Source of the DNA: Chondrus crispus
Taxonomy: Eukaryota; Rhodophyta; Florideophyceae; Gigartinales; Gigartinaceae
DNA length: 64,000 bases
Direction: 5' to 3'
Assembly: GCF_000350225.1 (NCBI RefSeq)
Contig: NW_005178903.1
Span: 206,453 to 270,452, forward strand
Positions 22,411-33,738 of this stretch are shown here, piece by piece. Made by a program: the position numbers and the translations under genes. The notes under the pieces are model-generated. The model did no database searches, was not told the origin of the DNA, and saw only the letters and a list, made by a program, of their open reading frames with translations. How positions within the stretch are numbered: position 1 is the first letter of the stretch; every line of letters starts with the position of its first letter.

Positions 22411-25400
22411 TCTGACTGTCGTGGAAAACGGTTTGGCAGAAGTCATCCACGCGTTGCTCCTCGGCTATCTCCTCTATCGTAAGAGGGGCCGGAAGGTCGT
22501 CTTGCCGTGGGGCGACCGGGGTGTCGAGCGCGCCAGTCTCGGGGTCTTCGGCGCGCTGGATGTCGGCGGCGTCGAACTCGTCGTTCTCCTCCCAAAACGA
22601 ATTGGGTCCTTGGAGAGCGGGGGCTTCGTCGTCGCCTCTCGGTTCGTTGCGCGTCCGTACGCGCGACCTTGTTCGGGCTTCGGCTTGATTCCGTGTTGTT
22701 ACGAAGACATGGACGGCCTGATGATCACAGCTCCCGGTGCAAGCGTGGTCCGCGAGCTCGTTCGATACGTCTCGAACTGTCGTGCCTCCGTCGAAAGTGG
22801 GGATGTCCTCATCCACCTCGACGGTGGGGCGAGGGTCATCGGCGACCTTCGGCGACACGAGTCGTGACAGGGCATCGGGCACCTGATTCACGCGTCCGGG
22901 GCGGTACTGAATGGTGAAATCGTATTCAGCCAGACGTAGCCGCCACCGGGTGAGTCTTCCGGAACTCTCGGTGAGGAACATGAGCCATCGGAGGGCGTCA
23001 TGGTCCGTCCGTACGGTGAACTTCGTGCCTTCTACGTGCGGCCGTAGTGTGCGGACGGCCCACACTACGGCGAAGCACTCGCGTTCGGTGGCGCTGTAGT
23101 TGCGCTCACTATCGGACAGTGAGTACGACCAATACCCCACGGGGCGCCAGTCGTTCGGCTCTTAGTGCTCCTGAAGTAAGGTGCAGCCGAGTTGGCAGGC
23201 ACTCGCGTCGGTGTCTATCATGTACGGACGACCGTGCCGGGGCAACGCGAGGATCGGCGGAGCGATCATGCACTTCTTAAGGTTCTCGAGCGCCTGAAGT
23301 TGCAGCTCCGTGGGGTTATTGAAATCGGGATCCGAATCCTTGCGCGTCATGTCGGTCAGAGGACGCGCAATCTTAGCGAACCCCTTAACGAATCGGCGGT
23401 ATACGTTACACGCCCCGAGGAACGAGCGCACTTGCGTCAACGTCCTCGGGAACGTGAACGTCTTGAAAGCGTCGGCCGCCTTATCAGCCACGCTCAACTT
23501 GCCTGGGGAGATGACGTGCCCCAGGTAGTGCACCTTCGGTCGGAAGAAGCTGCACTTCTTGAGCTTAAGGGAGTTACCGGAACTCTGCAGTAAGCTCAAG
23601 ACGGTATCGAGATGCCTGGCGTGTTCTCCGTGCGTACGGGAGAACACGATCACGTCGTCGAGATAGACGAGGCATATTTGCCAGCGGACTCCGCAGAGTA
23701 TTATGTCGAGCGCACGTTGGAAGGTGGCCGGTGCCCCTTTGAGTCCAAACGGCATGCGCAAGTGGCGAAACGTGCCCATGTGCGTCGTAAACGTGGTCTT
23801 ATCCCGGTCTTCCGGAGCGACCGGGATCTGCCAATAACCGGAATTGCAGTCCAACGTGGTGAAGACGGCTGCATCTCCTAACGAGTCGATGAAGTCGTCT
23901 ATCCGTGGCAGCGGATACGAATCCGCTGCCCTCTTCGCGTTGAGACGCCGGTAGTCCACGCAGAACCGAAGAGAGCCGTCTTTCTTCGGTACGAGCACCA
24001 CGGGGGACGCCCACTCGGTGCTCGCCGGTTCGATAACCCCTGAATTCAACATCTGGCTGACCTCCTTCGCGACCATTTCGCGCATAGCCGGGCCCTTCCG
24101 ATAGGGCATTGAACGAATCGGTTTCGTTCCCGGTTCGAGGGGAATGCGGTGCTCCGTGGCTTGGATCGTTCCAAGCGCACCGCTCCACAGACTCGAGTGC
24201 TTACGGAGCATCTCGAGTACGTGGTCACGGAGCTTGTCATCGTCGATGTATGACAGGTCGATCTCTTTTTCCCAATCCATCGGTGTATTTCCGGGCTTTT
24301 TTTGCTGGGGGAGTACAGTACCTCTCGCCGTCGGTTGGCATAAAGGTGACCGTTCGTCCAGGTCGACCCCCCTGCCCCTGGCGGTGGTCTTATCGTCCGA
24401 GTTGGATCGGCCAACTCCTACCCCACCGACTTGATCGGTCAAGTCGGTCAGGTGTAGCGCGTGCGCGATCCCCTCAGCGACCTTACGTTCGGGAGTGAGG
24501 ATCGCGAGGCGGTTGCGCTTCGCGTATCCCACGACGGTGTGCTTCGGAAGCCTCCTTTCTCGTCGTGAGAAATTCGCGACGATAACGTCGAAGGTCTGAT
24601 TCGGTAGGACCTCCGCGAAGCCATTCGTCAGCCTCACTCCATGTCGGTGTTGGAATGAGGGCTTGGGTTCCAGGAACACGAGGCCCCTCCCCGCGGTTGT
24701 CACACGCACACGGGCTTGTGACATCGCGGGGATGGTAACCCAGCGGGCGAGTAGGATCGCTTGAGGGGCCTCCTCGCGTATGTCTGGCCGACCCGTGTGT
24801 CGCCCGCGTCGCCTGGTAGGGGAAGTCGACTCCCCCTTTCTGTCGACGATGGCGACGGAACCGACTTGGCGTAGCTCTATTCGTTGAGCTTCGATGTCGA
24901 TACATAGCACGTGCGTATCGATGAAGCCCGTGCCGAGGAGGACCGGCACGGCGAGCTGGTCCGCGACTACGAACGGAATTCGGAACACCGTGTTCCTCAA
25001 CCGCACGGCCAGGCGGACGACGGCCGAAAGCTTGAGGGGGTTGCTATTCGCGCCTGCCAATCGTGGCAGAGGTACGCCGTGCACGACGTAACGCGTCCAA
25101 TCGGGGGAAGGTCGGCCTTCCTCACCAGATTATACCCCTAGCACGTATCAACGGCGATCGGGCGGGGTTTAAATGCATTTCCCTCTTTGGCTATCGAGCC
25201 GAGGACGTTGTAAATCTTCGACGTCATAAGGCAAATGACGCCGTCGACAACCTTCGGGGCGGCCTTATCGGTGAGGTCGTTCCGCCGGGGCCTTCGATTT
25301 CGGTGCTGGCCCCGCTTGCGTTTCCTTCTCTCCCTTTGTTGGAGCGTCCACGGATCAGTGACGCCCCTCGGATTACTCGAGTCCGTACGACATGGACCTT

Positions 25401-25572
25401 TCTCCGGCGACCTTCGGCTCGCGGGAGTCAGGGGGTCGACCGAATCTTTTCGGTCGTCGTTGCCCCCGCCGCTATCGTTACGCCTCACCGGGACGTCGGC
25501 TGTCCCGGTGTCTTGTTCTCCTAACGTCGGGCCTTCGGAGGCCTCGAAGTGCGCTCCCTCCTGTATCGGCAT
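22411..25572 (-). pseudogene. Protease-RT-RNase H of chromodomain gypsy copy 2
   Basis: Protease would start at AVDT, but the motif reads VDTC-stop-GYNLV: the active-site Gly is Cys and a TAG (25138-25140) follows. A -1 shift at a 5-base run (25103-25107) comes next. RT is well preserved: PVVLVPKKDGSLRFCVDYRRLN, DCNSGYWQIP, the YLDD box (23654-23665) and YLGHVISPGKLSV. RNase H begins at DTDASACQLGCTLLQ, meets an in-frame TAA at 23162-23164, then continues GYWSYSLSDSERNYSATERE and a tether rich in acidic residues. A further -1 shift lies near 22400. Confidence 0.85.
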
Positions 25573-25712
25573 TACAGGAGCTCCCGTGCTCCCCTCCGGT
25601 AGCGGGGGATGTATTATAGGACAATACCCCCCGTGTCCTTGGTGAGCACGCGGGGTCGGGTCTAGTTGGTGGGGAAAAGACGGCTCACGCGACCGCGTGT
25701 ACGTAACCGTCT

Positions 25713-28276
25713 TTACCCTTTTTTCGAACTACCCTTGCTATCGGAGGAAACCTTCTGGCTATCGACGGCCAGGTCTTCTTCGGGTAGCCGCCCGCGTGGG
25801 TCGGGACGATTCCCCCACTGCGGCTCAGCGGCCCTGGTGAAGTATTCGGGTACTTCCGGGCCTTGACCTGCGGCGTCCGGTCGTCGCAGGATATGGTGGA
25901 CGAAGCGAGTCGGCTCGCCTTCGTGACCCTCCGTGGGTAGAGGGTACGGATCCTCTACCCAGTCTTGCAGGTACATTATCGCATTTTGTACCTGTTGGGG
26001 TAACCGAGAAAACGGTCTCGGTCCCCTCTATCTCCTTGTCGGGGGTACCTTGTGTCTGCCTGCCGGTAGGCGGGTCGATCCCGACGGTCGACTTCGTTAC
26101 GACGGTACCCGCCTCCACGGGGGGGGAGAAGCGTGCGCCCCCACCCGATCGGTTCGGGAAACCTTGACGCGGGCGACGGCCCTCGCCCGCCGCTTGCCGG
26201 AGGAGATTACCGGCACCGGAGCGCGTCTCCATCTGGTAGCGGTAGTTCCTGTACGCCGTGAACATTCGTTGTTCCGGCGACAGGAACGGGCACGCGTACA
26301 TGGCATGCCCGTACGTACGGCATAGCCAGCAGACATACGCGCTGCCGTCCGTTGAGGCGAAGGTCGCCGCGTGCCGCGCCTCCTCATCGGTGAGGAGGGG
26401 CACGCGAGGCGCTTCGCTTCCTGCATCTCGGCTCGATATGTCGAGCTCTGCGACCCGGGGGTCCGTACCCCGTGCCACTCTTGGAGTGGCCGCGAACGCG
26501 GTCGCGTAACTCGATGTCGTTCCGGCCGACATCGGTGAGGGGGGTCGACCCCCTACGGGCCCTGCTCCTTGCGTAATGAGGACAGGGTCGGCCTGCCACT
26601 CATCCTCCCCAAAATGGAGGGTAGAGGCGGGCCAACTTGTTGCGGCGGACTTCGTAGTCCTGCCAGCCTTCCCTGCCGGTTTCGAATCCGGCAGAGGTAA
26701 ACCGGTACGTCGTACCTTCCGCCGTGGCGATACGGCGGATGGTCGGAAGATCGGTCTTCTGACTGCCTGGCAGCCTTTGCACAGTTTCGGATACTGCGGC
26801 ACGGGTTGCCGGTGCAAGTCCCCGCACGAAGTAGTGCGCGAGGGACTGTTCGGAGAAGACTGCCGTGCATCGGAACGCGGCAGTCTCGAGTCGGTCAGCA
26901 AACGTGCTTTCCGTCTCATGCGATTGCTGTCGCGCCGTAGCGGCAGCGTCGTACGCTTCACCTAACACGTCGTCCGTGAGGTAGCGTTTTAAGAATTGAT
27001 TCACGAGCTCCGGCCAGCTCATGTCGTCATGGAGCTGGCCGGTGCGGAGGCCACGCATCGTATAACTCGTATACAGGCGCTCCGCGTCGCGCTCGAAGAA
27101 TTGCGCGAGGACTCGTACCGCAACACCTTCGGTCAGGTGTTGCAAGTTGAAGGTGATTCGGATATCCTTCAAAAACGGCAGCAGCTGGATCGGGTCGGTA
27201 CCGCCGAAGCTGCGCATCGTGGGACGGATCCCACGACAGCGTTGGACGTACTTCGCGATCCGTCCCGCGTCACCCGAGGTAACGAGCCTCGAGGTGTTAT
27301 CCAGGCGGTACATACGATAGTCAGCAACGGCGCTGAACTCTTGGATCATCGTATGTACCGGCTCGAGCCCGGGTTCAGCGGGACCAAGCGTGCCGAAGGA
27401 GGTAACCGGTAGCGTACGGACGACTACTGGATCTGGATGCTCGCCGTAACTCGCCGGCGGGTAGCCGCCCCAGCGGGGATCGACGGAGAACATCGGTTCT
27501 CCGGATCCGCGGGCGGCTCCTCCACGGTCCTGTTCGTCCGCGTACGATACGCGGTCCACTTGCCGCCTACTTCCGGCGATAGGCGCCAAGGCTTGGGTCT
27601 CAGACGCGAAGTTCGCGTCTATCGGAGGACGGCTTCCTTCTGCTGTCCGACTGGTAGCGGCACCAGTCCGACGCCAACCTTCAGGGGCAGCGGCGCTCGG
27701 AGGTACGGTACCACCGGGCCCTCTCGAGGGGGCACCGGGTAGCCTTTCGGCCATGGTACGATCCATGTCACGGGCACGCCGACGAGTGGCGTCGAGCTTA
27801 GCGGAGAGGTGCACGAACGCACCCAATTGCTCTGCGGACGGAGAGGTTCGGTCCTTGGGTCGTCTCACCGAGGTCGGCCTCTCAGGGCGACCTTGCCCAG
27901 ACGGTCCGGGCGAGGCGAAACGGGAGTCCTCGACGAGCACTATCCGCGAGTGTAACTCGTCGATCAGTGCTCGGAGATTCTCTAAGGACTGCGTCACTCT
28001 ATCGAACCTCCCTTCACGCAGGGAGCGGAGTTCGGCCATACATCGAGTGTATACATGGTCCGATACATCGATCCGAAGGGAAGTACGGACTTCCTCGATG
28101 TATTCGGCTATGCGTTCGAACATCGCCGCCGCTCTTTCCTCGGAGGAACCGAGCGACGGTTCGCGGTCACGAGGACGTGCGTCGCCGTCGCCCGACGGGG
28201 CGGATGGGGACTGCACAGCGGCCGGACTCAGATACGCCGCTTCGGAGCGGATCGAGGGCTCAAACTCTTGGCTCAT
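25713..28276 (-). pseudogene. Gag of chromodomain gypsy copy 2, frameshifted
   Basis: ATG at 28274-28276. It is collinear with copy 1: N-terminal helical EEVRTSLRIDVSDHVYTR, central capsid-like region (FLKDIRITFNLQHLTEG, RGLAPATRAAVSETVQRLP) and zinc knuckle CWLCRTYGHAMYAC, a perfect CX2CX4HX4C. Frame changes occur near 26715, at an 8-base C run (26119-26126, G on the plus strand) where nine bases would restore the frame, and near 25980. The C-terminal piece MYLQDWVEDPYPLP matches copy 1. Confidence 0.85.
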
Positions 28277-28342
28277 CTCGACGCGATCGGTTCGCGGAGG
28301 GAAGCGGAAGTCTTCTGGGAGATCGGACTCCAGGGTCTTCTA

Positions 28343-28355
28343 GGTCGGGAGACCA
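28343..28355 (-). promoter_or_regulatory. tRNA primer-binding site, copy 2
   Basis: TGGTCTCCCGACC on the minus strand, 1 nt inside the 5' LTR. It is identical to the site in copy 1 (4223-4235). Confidence 0.85.
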
Positions 28356-28356
28356 C

Positions 28357-28999
28357 TGTATCATAAACACCCCCAACGGAGAAGGGTGTATGCACAGCTC
28401 GACGTAGACCCCGTCCGAACGGGAAGACTGGGGTGAAGCGGGGCACCAGCTAACGGCACCGGGCAGCGGGCCCGGGTAGCGTGGTAGAGCGGGAACGGAG
28501 AGGACGCCGGTACGGGCGAGCGGTCCGACGCCTCGACGCCCCGACGCGGTACTGGGTAACGATCCAGTACCGACGGGCGGAGGCGGAGGCGACTCGTGGG
28601 CGTACCGCGCGCGTCCTCAACCCGCGCTCGGTGCCGCTCTAAAGTAGTTAGCGAGCGCTACCTTAGAATAAGCGGGAAGTCGGACCTTGACGGTCGGTGG
28701 GTGACAAGTCCGTGCTTGTCGCCCTTCCCCGCCGCCGGTCCGCTCCATATTTAATGTACATAATAACCTATCATAATAGTACAGTACCGATGTACTGTAG
28801 TGACGTACTGTAGTGACGTCCTGTAGCGGTCGGTCGACACTGTAATACTGTCAGCCATCGGGGCTGACAGTACACGTGTGCCCTCTCTGTACTTGGGGGT
28901 ACACGTGGTGGTACTGTAGAGCATCGAGCCCTACAGTAACCGATCCGGTTCTGAGTTGATCTAATCTAAAATAAAGCCCCAGGGGGGGTTTATGCTACA
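28357..28999 (-). repeat. 5' LTR of chromodomain gypsy copy 2
   Basis: 643 bp. Against the 3' LTR I count about 13 substitutions plus two indels: it has an extra GTGACGTCCTGTA-type duplication near 28812 and lacks about 40 bp present near 16020-16060. The motif TACTGTA/TACAGTA occurs five times. Confidence 0.92.
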
Positions 29000-29004
29000 A
29001 AAGA

Positions 29005-30676
29005 GACCATCGAGCTTCTTCACGCCCTCATCCGACATGCCGTTGGCACGTGCCTGTTCTACCCGAGCAGCGAGGGCGGCGTCGAGATCTTCCGGGGAAT
29101 CTTCTCCGAGGTCTATGTAGATGTCGGAATCTTCCAGTTTGTCTTCCTCAGTACCTCCATGACTGTGGAATGTGCCTCCAAAATCAACGTTTCTACTTTG
29201 TAGTAGACTGTGGATGGAGCCGCCCGATGCAGCATCAACACGTCTCTGCTTTTCCAAAAGTTGATGCCCATCAACAGAGCCTTTGAAGCGTTCCGTGGCT
29301 GCGGCAAGCAAGACGGGCTTGTCAAGTCCTAGGGCTCGTAGGACATGTCTGCTAACCAACACGTGACCAACCGGCTTGTTGCTGACCAGACATTCAACTC
29401 CACGAAGAGACAGATTGGTTCCATGGCGGATACGAAGTGGAACACTGGCGGTAACCTTGCGACTGCAAGGCACGGACGGAGCAGACTTGTCGACAGTCTC
29501 ATAGTAGACAGTACGTTCCAGATCGATGATCTTCAGACCAGGATTGGAACTTAATATCTGAGAGAGGATCTGAGGCGGTAGAATGTTGGCGTCAGATCCT
29601 TGGTCTGCCATGACTGTTGTCTCTACAGCGCCATTGCAGAAAGTTGCAAAAAAGAGTGAGGAGTGATCCTCAACGTCTTGGGAACCGAGACGTCCTACAG
29701 TCCCTTTCGATCTCTTCGATTCGCGATACGCGGCAAGTAGGCGTTTTTTCTCCTCAGCGGATGTTGTCTCGCACTCGTTTAGAAAATGTTTCTGATTGCA
29801 GTTCTTGTTCAGGCAGTCTGCACGCCATCGTTTCTTGGATGCGGGATCGGAAATGTTGCGCTTGTCCTTCTGCGAACCAGGAGAAAACTTGTTTTGATTT
29901 ACATTGCCCTTGTCCCGGTTACGTGAGCCGCGGCGATTGACAGAAGATTTACCCGAGCCAGAATTTTGTTCTGGAATGTCGATGTCAGAGTCAGAGTTAT
30001 TAGACTCGTCAAAGTTACTGGCAGCATCATGCCTGTCGAGGACACGTGCCTCCTTGGCGGTCTCCCTCATGAACAACTGATAGTCCTTCGTGAACTCCTC
30101 CTTTCGAAGCTTAAGCGTCAGCTTCATACGTTTGCGAAGCTGCAAATGAGTGATCCTTTTCAGGATGTGCCCTATAGCCAACTTCGGTTGCATCGATATG
30201 AACTTAGAGTAGCCTAGGTCTTCCAACGTCGTTGCATAGTGTAAGCCCAGTTTCCAAATTTGCATCTCCAACGTCTTTACGCTCTTGTCCATGCGTATCT
30301 TGGAGATACCTTTCTCAATTTGTGCTAAGTCATAGTCTTCCGGGTTGACCTTGGCGCGCTCCTCAATACAAGCCTTGAGGTGATCCTCCGTGATATCGTC
30401 TACGGAAGACACAGGAACCCATTGGGCGGTGACAAACATCTCCAGAACAGGATTCTGGATAGAATTTCGGTAAGAAGGAGCAGGAATAGTGGTGCCCTGT
30501 TCACTGCTCTTTTCGGTAACGCGGCACTCGTATATCTCACGCTTCTGTTTGAAAGAAACAAATTCTTCGGTCGATATTCCCGTGAGTCTTGGAGCTTCCA
30601 GCGTCTCAACAATTGTCTGACGGACTTGACCTGACTTTGCCGAAGCATCTGTCCTTCTCGTAGCACGTGGCGGCAT
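29005..30676 (-). pseudogene. WLDD gypsy Gag-protease (5' half, interrupted)
   Basis: ATG at 30674-30676. Residues 1-200 are Gag and align with the 52419 relative (APRLTGIS..., PKLAIGHIL). A zinc knuckle of unusual spacing, CX4CX3HX4C (CLNKNCNQKHFLNEC), follows near residue 275. The protease region has VMADQGSDANILPP, with DQGSD in place of the usual D-T/S-G-A. A conserved acidic segment (SDIYIDLGED) precedes the break. The chromodomain gypsy is inserted after VKKLDGLF (29005). Counting the 5-bp target duplication once, pol continues on the other side, with one further base missing in a T run. Confidence 0.85.
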
Positions 30677-30735
30677 GATAGATTGATATCCCACACTTTA
30701 GCCGTAACAAGCTCCTCGCGGGAAAGAGTAATTAC

Positions 30736-31274
30736 TGTAACAACTTGTGGGTTGTCGCTATTGCGTAGGCGTGATTGGTAGTGTTAGTCGGTAGAGATAA
30801 AGGGGAGGAAAAATATGTAAGGCAAAGGGGGCGAAGAGAGGCAATGTCGCTCAGCACGAATGTCATCCGTGTGTGCGATGCCTTTACTCAGACCAGCTTT
30901 GTCTGTGGCTAAGTACTACACAGCCAAGAACTCGCGGCCCGCGAAGTTCATCGGTCCTGCCATTGCGGTCCAAGCCCTGTCCGGAGGACCGCAAAGGGAT
31001 AGAACCAATTGCTGTGTTCGGACGTTGTCTGAACCAGGGAAATAATCTGATTCAAGGCGCACTACCGCGTGGTATAGAGAATATTATTCCGTATAGTGAA
31101 CGGTAGTAATTTACAGAGCACATCAAAGTGAGATCACTCGGTATGAGCGGGAGCTCACCTGCCAATTCAGGCAGCAGAGGCGTGTGCCTCACGGTTAGCC
31201 ACGTTATAGAGCTATCCCCGTTATTACGGGTCTAATCCTACGTAGTGGGCAAGCTCAATCAACGAGGTGTTACA
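30736..31274 (-). repeat. 5' LTR of the nested WLDD gypsy
   Basis: Plus-strand ends TGTAACAACTTG and CGAGGTGTTACA. Directly downstream of the LTR on the minus strand is GTAATTACTCTTTCC, which has no TGG primer-site start. The primer is therefore unclear, as in the 47192 relative. Confidence 0.9.
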
Positions 31275-31727
31275 GGCTACAGAACGAAGAGCATGTCGCT
31301 TGACAAATTTCTCTACCCATCCACGAGATGCTGTGAACTTGTCAAGCGTGGTGCGATCTTTACCTGTCACCTGAGACTTGATCATTTGTTCCTTAATCTT
31401 GAGGGCCCGCGTTTGTAGGACAGTTTGTGTTACTGGCATTTTTGCTGATCTGGCATAGTTGAGAAATTCAAGGAGCTTCAGTTCGAAATGGGGGACCATA
31501 ATGGACTGACGGGTCTTCGCTTGAAGTGACTGTGGCTTCTGGTTGGCTACGCGGAGCAATGCGGGAGCAGTTGCCTTGATGTTTCGTACGGTCCGCTCGG
31601 CAATGCCGAACTGTCGCATAACGGCTGTGGTACGGTATCCATTGTCGAGCAGATCTGCGATTCCCAGCTTCTGCGATATGGTCAGACGCTTGCGGGTCGC
31701 TTTCGTCTTTTCTGGAACCGGAGCCAT
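31275..31727 (-). pseudogene. Tigger transposase, N-terminal part (interrupted)
   Basis: ATG at 31725-31727. The first 60 residues (KRLTISQKLGIADLLDNGYRTTAVMRQFGIAERTVRNI) form a CENP-B/pogo-type helix-turn-helix. Residues around 90-150 (ELLEFLNYARSAKMPVTQ...DKFTASRGWVEKFVKRH) match the second, Tc5/CENPB-type DNA-binding domain. The frame is cut after ...KRHALRSVA by the LTR element inserted at 31274/11917. It resumes at 11916 in the same frame once the 4-bp target duplication is counted once. Confidence 0.85.
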
Positions 31728-32321
31728 AACGACTACAAGCTAAAGTCGGTGGACGGTGTGCTGCAGTAGCTTGAGGAGGATCGGGCTAAAAAGGGCTTTT
31801 TGTGTTTGACACGGACGGGAGACAGCCTAACAGCTGGACCCGTATAACACGTGGCACTTTTCGTGTTCATGCGTCCGGCGGTGCACTAATGGGAGGGTGC
31901 CAATAATAAAAGCGGCACTAATGCGAGTCCCACCCCCCTGTACTCAAAGGATGAAGTTATTTAGTTGTGTTATACAGGCTTTGTTGTGTTTGTGTTAGCT
32001 GTGTGCTTTGTCCCCAAATATATGTATTTGAGCCTCCTTTGTATAGTGCCATCCCCCCAATAGTGCCATAGCTAGAGGTATGTCACGCTATAGCACTATA
32101 TCCTAGGAGGCACTGTATGATGAACTGTCTCGGTACAGTGAACTGATGGACTACAGTATGAGGGAGGCGCCACCCCGCTTTTTGGCCCAGAATCGACGTT
32201 TTCGTATTTCTAAGGTGAACCAGACTCTATAGAATGAACTACGCGATACCATGAACATAAAAAATATGAAAAACCCAGAGTTCACTTTATCGAGGCCGAA
32301 ATGCGCACTAGAAACGAACCA

Positions 32322-32720
32322 TCAACGACAACAGAAGCTATCCATACGACTTTGCCTCAGATTTGAACGCTGAGGGCTCCTTACGCGGCTTTGTTCCTCA
32401 TACAGAAGTGACTTGAGGCTCGACGGCAGCCCCGATTGAACTAGATTTGCGTCCGTCATAATACAACTGGATTCGTTAGATAGAGCTTCTAATGCTCCGC
32501 GATACCGAGCAAGCGGCGGTTTGCGGCCTGTCCGGTCTTTCGCTGGCACAATAGAGCGATCGTCCTCACTATCTGAATCACCGTTAAATTGATCTTGCTC
32601 AATGCCAGTAAATGCCCCAAAATCCCCCAATCCAAGATCAATGGCTTGACCGAGAGCTGACTCTTCTGATATAGACTCTGGATGTGGCAGAATTAAAAGA
32701 AAAGGAAGGCTGGATCACAA
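32322..32720 (-). pseudogene. Orphan Tigger-like transposase C-terminus
   Basis: Reads as an acidic segment (FNGDSDSEDDRS) and ends RSNLRQSRMDSFCCR. A Q/R-x-DSF ending is common at the C-terminus of Tigger/jerky-type transposases. No ATG or N-terminal part is attached. It lies on the N-terminal side of the other transposase, so it must come from another, internally deleted copy. Confidence 0.45.
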
Positions 32721-32915
32721 TGTGAAGTGGTCCAGATATGGAATTGCGCCCGTCGACGTTGCCCGTCGATGGACCGAGTCAAGGAAAGTGACGTTGTGTT
32801 CCTTACTGTACCCGTAAAACGGGTACACGTGTACACGAGCAGTTCCGCCGCCGTGAACTGCCTCGGTAAGGCGAACTCAATGGGGTGCTCGGAAGCGCCA
32901 CATTTCGGTTCACGG

Positions 32916-32933
32916 TATCGAGACTTTACTCTG
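32916..32933 (-). repeat. Tigger right terminal inverted repeat
   Basis: Exact inverted copy of 11262-11279 followed by TA (32934-32935). A 21.7-kb separation is explained by the nested LTR retrotransposons. Confidence 0.75.
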
Positions 32934-32935
32934 TA

Positions 32936-33738
32936 CCATCAATTATGCATGTTGCTCGTGTGAACGTCCGAACAGATGATTGATGGATTCCAGTAATAAA
33001 CCGGAGGAAGAGATATGTCGAAATGGGATTTCGCCTCCTATATTGCTGCCCGTAAGTTACGTTTGTTAGCGAACTAGTAAACTTCGAAGTGATCCAGTGT
33101 CGACGAGCTGCTGGAAAGAAGCTTGCGATAGACTAGCAGCCCGCTCTTCCGCATAGGTGGGACAGATAAGCGTAGATTGCCACCAGTCCTTCGATCAGGA
33201 AGGGCGGTAGAAACCATGTTACACTCAAATAAAAATAATGACTTCCGACATGGACAGCGCTTCCACTTTCCAAGAGTGGCGAGGACACACAGACAGATCG
33301 CAGGATCCGACACCGGCCTTGAGCACGTGTCTCATGTCTACACGGGTCGTCACATGAATCCACACAGCTCCGGATCGGTCTCCCGAACTCCACAATTCAA
33401 GCCACGCCGCGTCGTGCAGGAGCACTAAAGGAACAATCACTCATTGTTTGCGGGGCCATGCGTGATGGTGCTCGTGCCATGCCGTCTACACCGCCGCTGA
33501 ATTTGCCTCACTTTGCCACATTTCGCCAAGTTCTACTCTAAGACAACACATCAGAGACCGATTAAACAATGAAAATAAACGAAGACTGGAGCACTTCTCG
33601 TTTACTGTACGATTGGAAGGGCGTCAAAGAGTAGGCTAACCGTTAATGCGGAGAAAAACAACTCGCCAGAGCGAAGCGGTAGTCTTCTCAATGCACATCC
33701 CAGTTCCATCACAACACAAACAACTCGCATTACTGTTG
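32936..33738. other. Unassigned DNA right of Tigger
   Basis: Short ORFs on both strands overlap without motif. With the nest removed, this DNA was contiguous with the sequence left of 11260. Confidence 0.4.

Larger units (their letters stand above)
15508..28999 (-). mobile_element. 13.5-kb chromodomain Ty3/gypsy element (copy 2), innermost layer
   Basis: LTRs at 15508-16176 and 28357-28999 share 12-bp inverted termini (TGTAGCATAAAC...GTTTATGCTACA, one mismatch at 28361). The target duplication is AAAGA (15503-15507, 29000-29004). It sits in the pol gene of the WLDD gypsy. Minus-strand order is LTR, primer site, gag, protease, RT, RNase H, integrase with chromodomain, about 4.8 kb of unexplained DNA, polypurine tract, LTR. 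Without that extra DNA it would be about 8.7 kb. Several frameshifts and stops make it inactive as assembled. Confidence 0.95.
11917..31274 (-). mobile_element. Ty3/gypsy element of the WLDD clade, inserted in Tigger
   Basis: The two 539-bp LTRs (11917-12455, 30736-31274) differ at about seven positions. The target duplication is GGCT (11913-11916, 31275-31278). Without the inner chromodomain gypsy the element is about 5.86 kb, close to the 5.76 kb of its relative at 47192-52953. Order on the minus strand is gag, protease, RT, RNase H, integrase, chromodomain. It is inactive: it is interrupted by a 13.5-kb element, lacks part of the RT and carries nonsense codons. Confidence 0.9.
11262..32933 (-). 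mobile_element. Tigger/pogo-type DNA transposon (outermost layer)
   Basis: The ends are exact 18-bp inverted repeats, CAGAGTAAAGTCTCGATA at 11262-11279 and its reverse complement at 32916-32933. Each is flanked by TA (11260-11261, 32934-32935), the target duplication of Tc1/mariner-pogo transposons. Removing the nested LTR elements leaves about 2.3 kb, a usual Tigger length. Inside are remains of two transposases: an N-terminal plus partial DDE part (31727 to 11627) and a separate C-terminal tail (32322-32720). One Tigger copy may therefore have inserted in another. Confidence 0.75.

Noticed and set aside
21133..22415. Plus-strand ORFs opposite integrase
   Set aside because: They are shadows of the minus-strand integrase frame and show no domain of their own.
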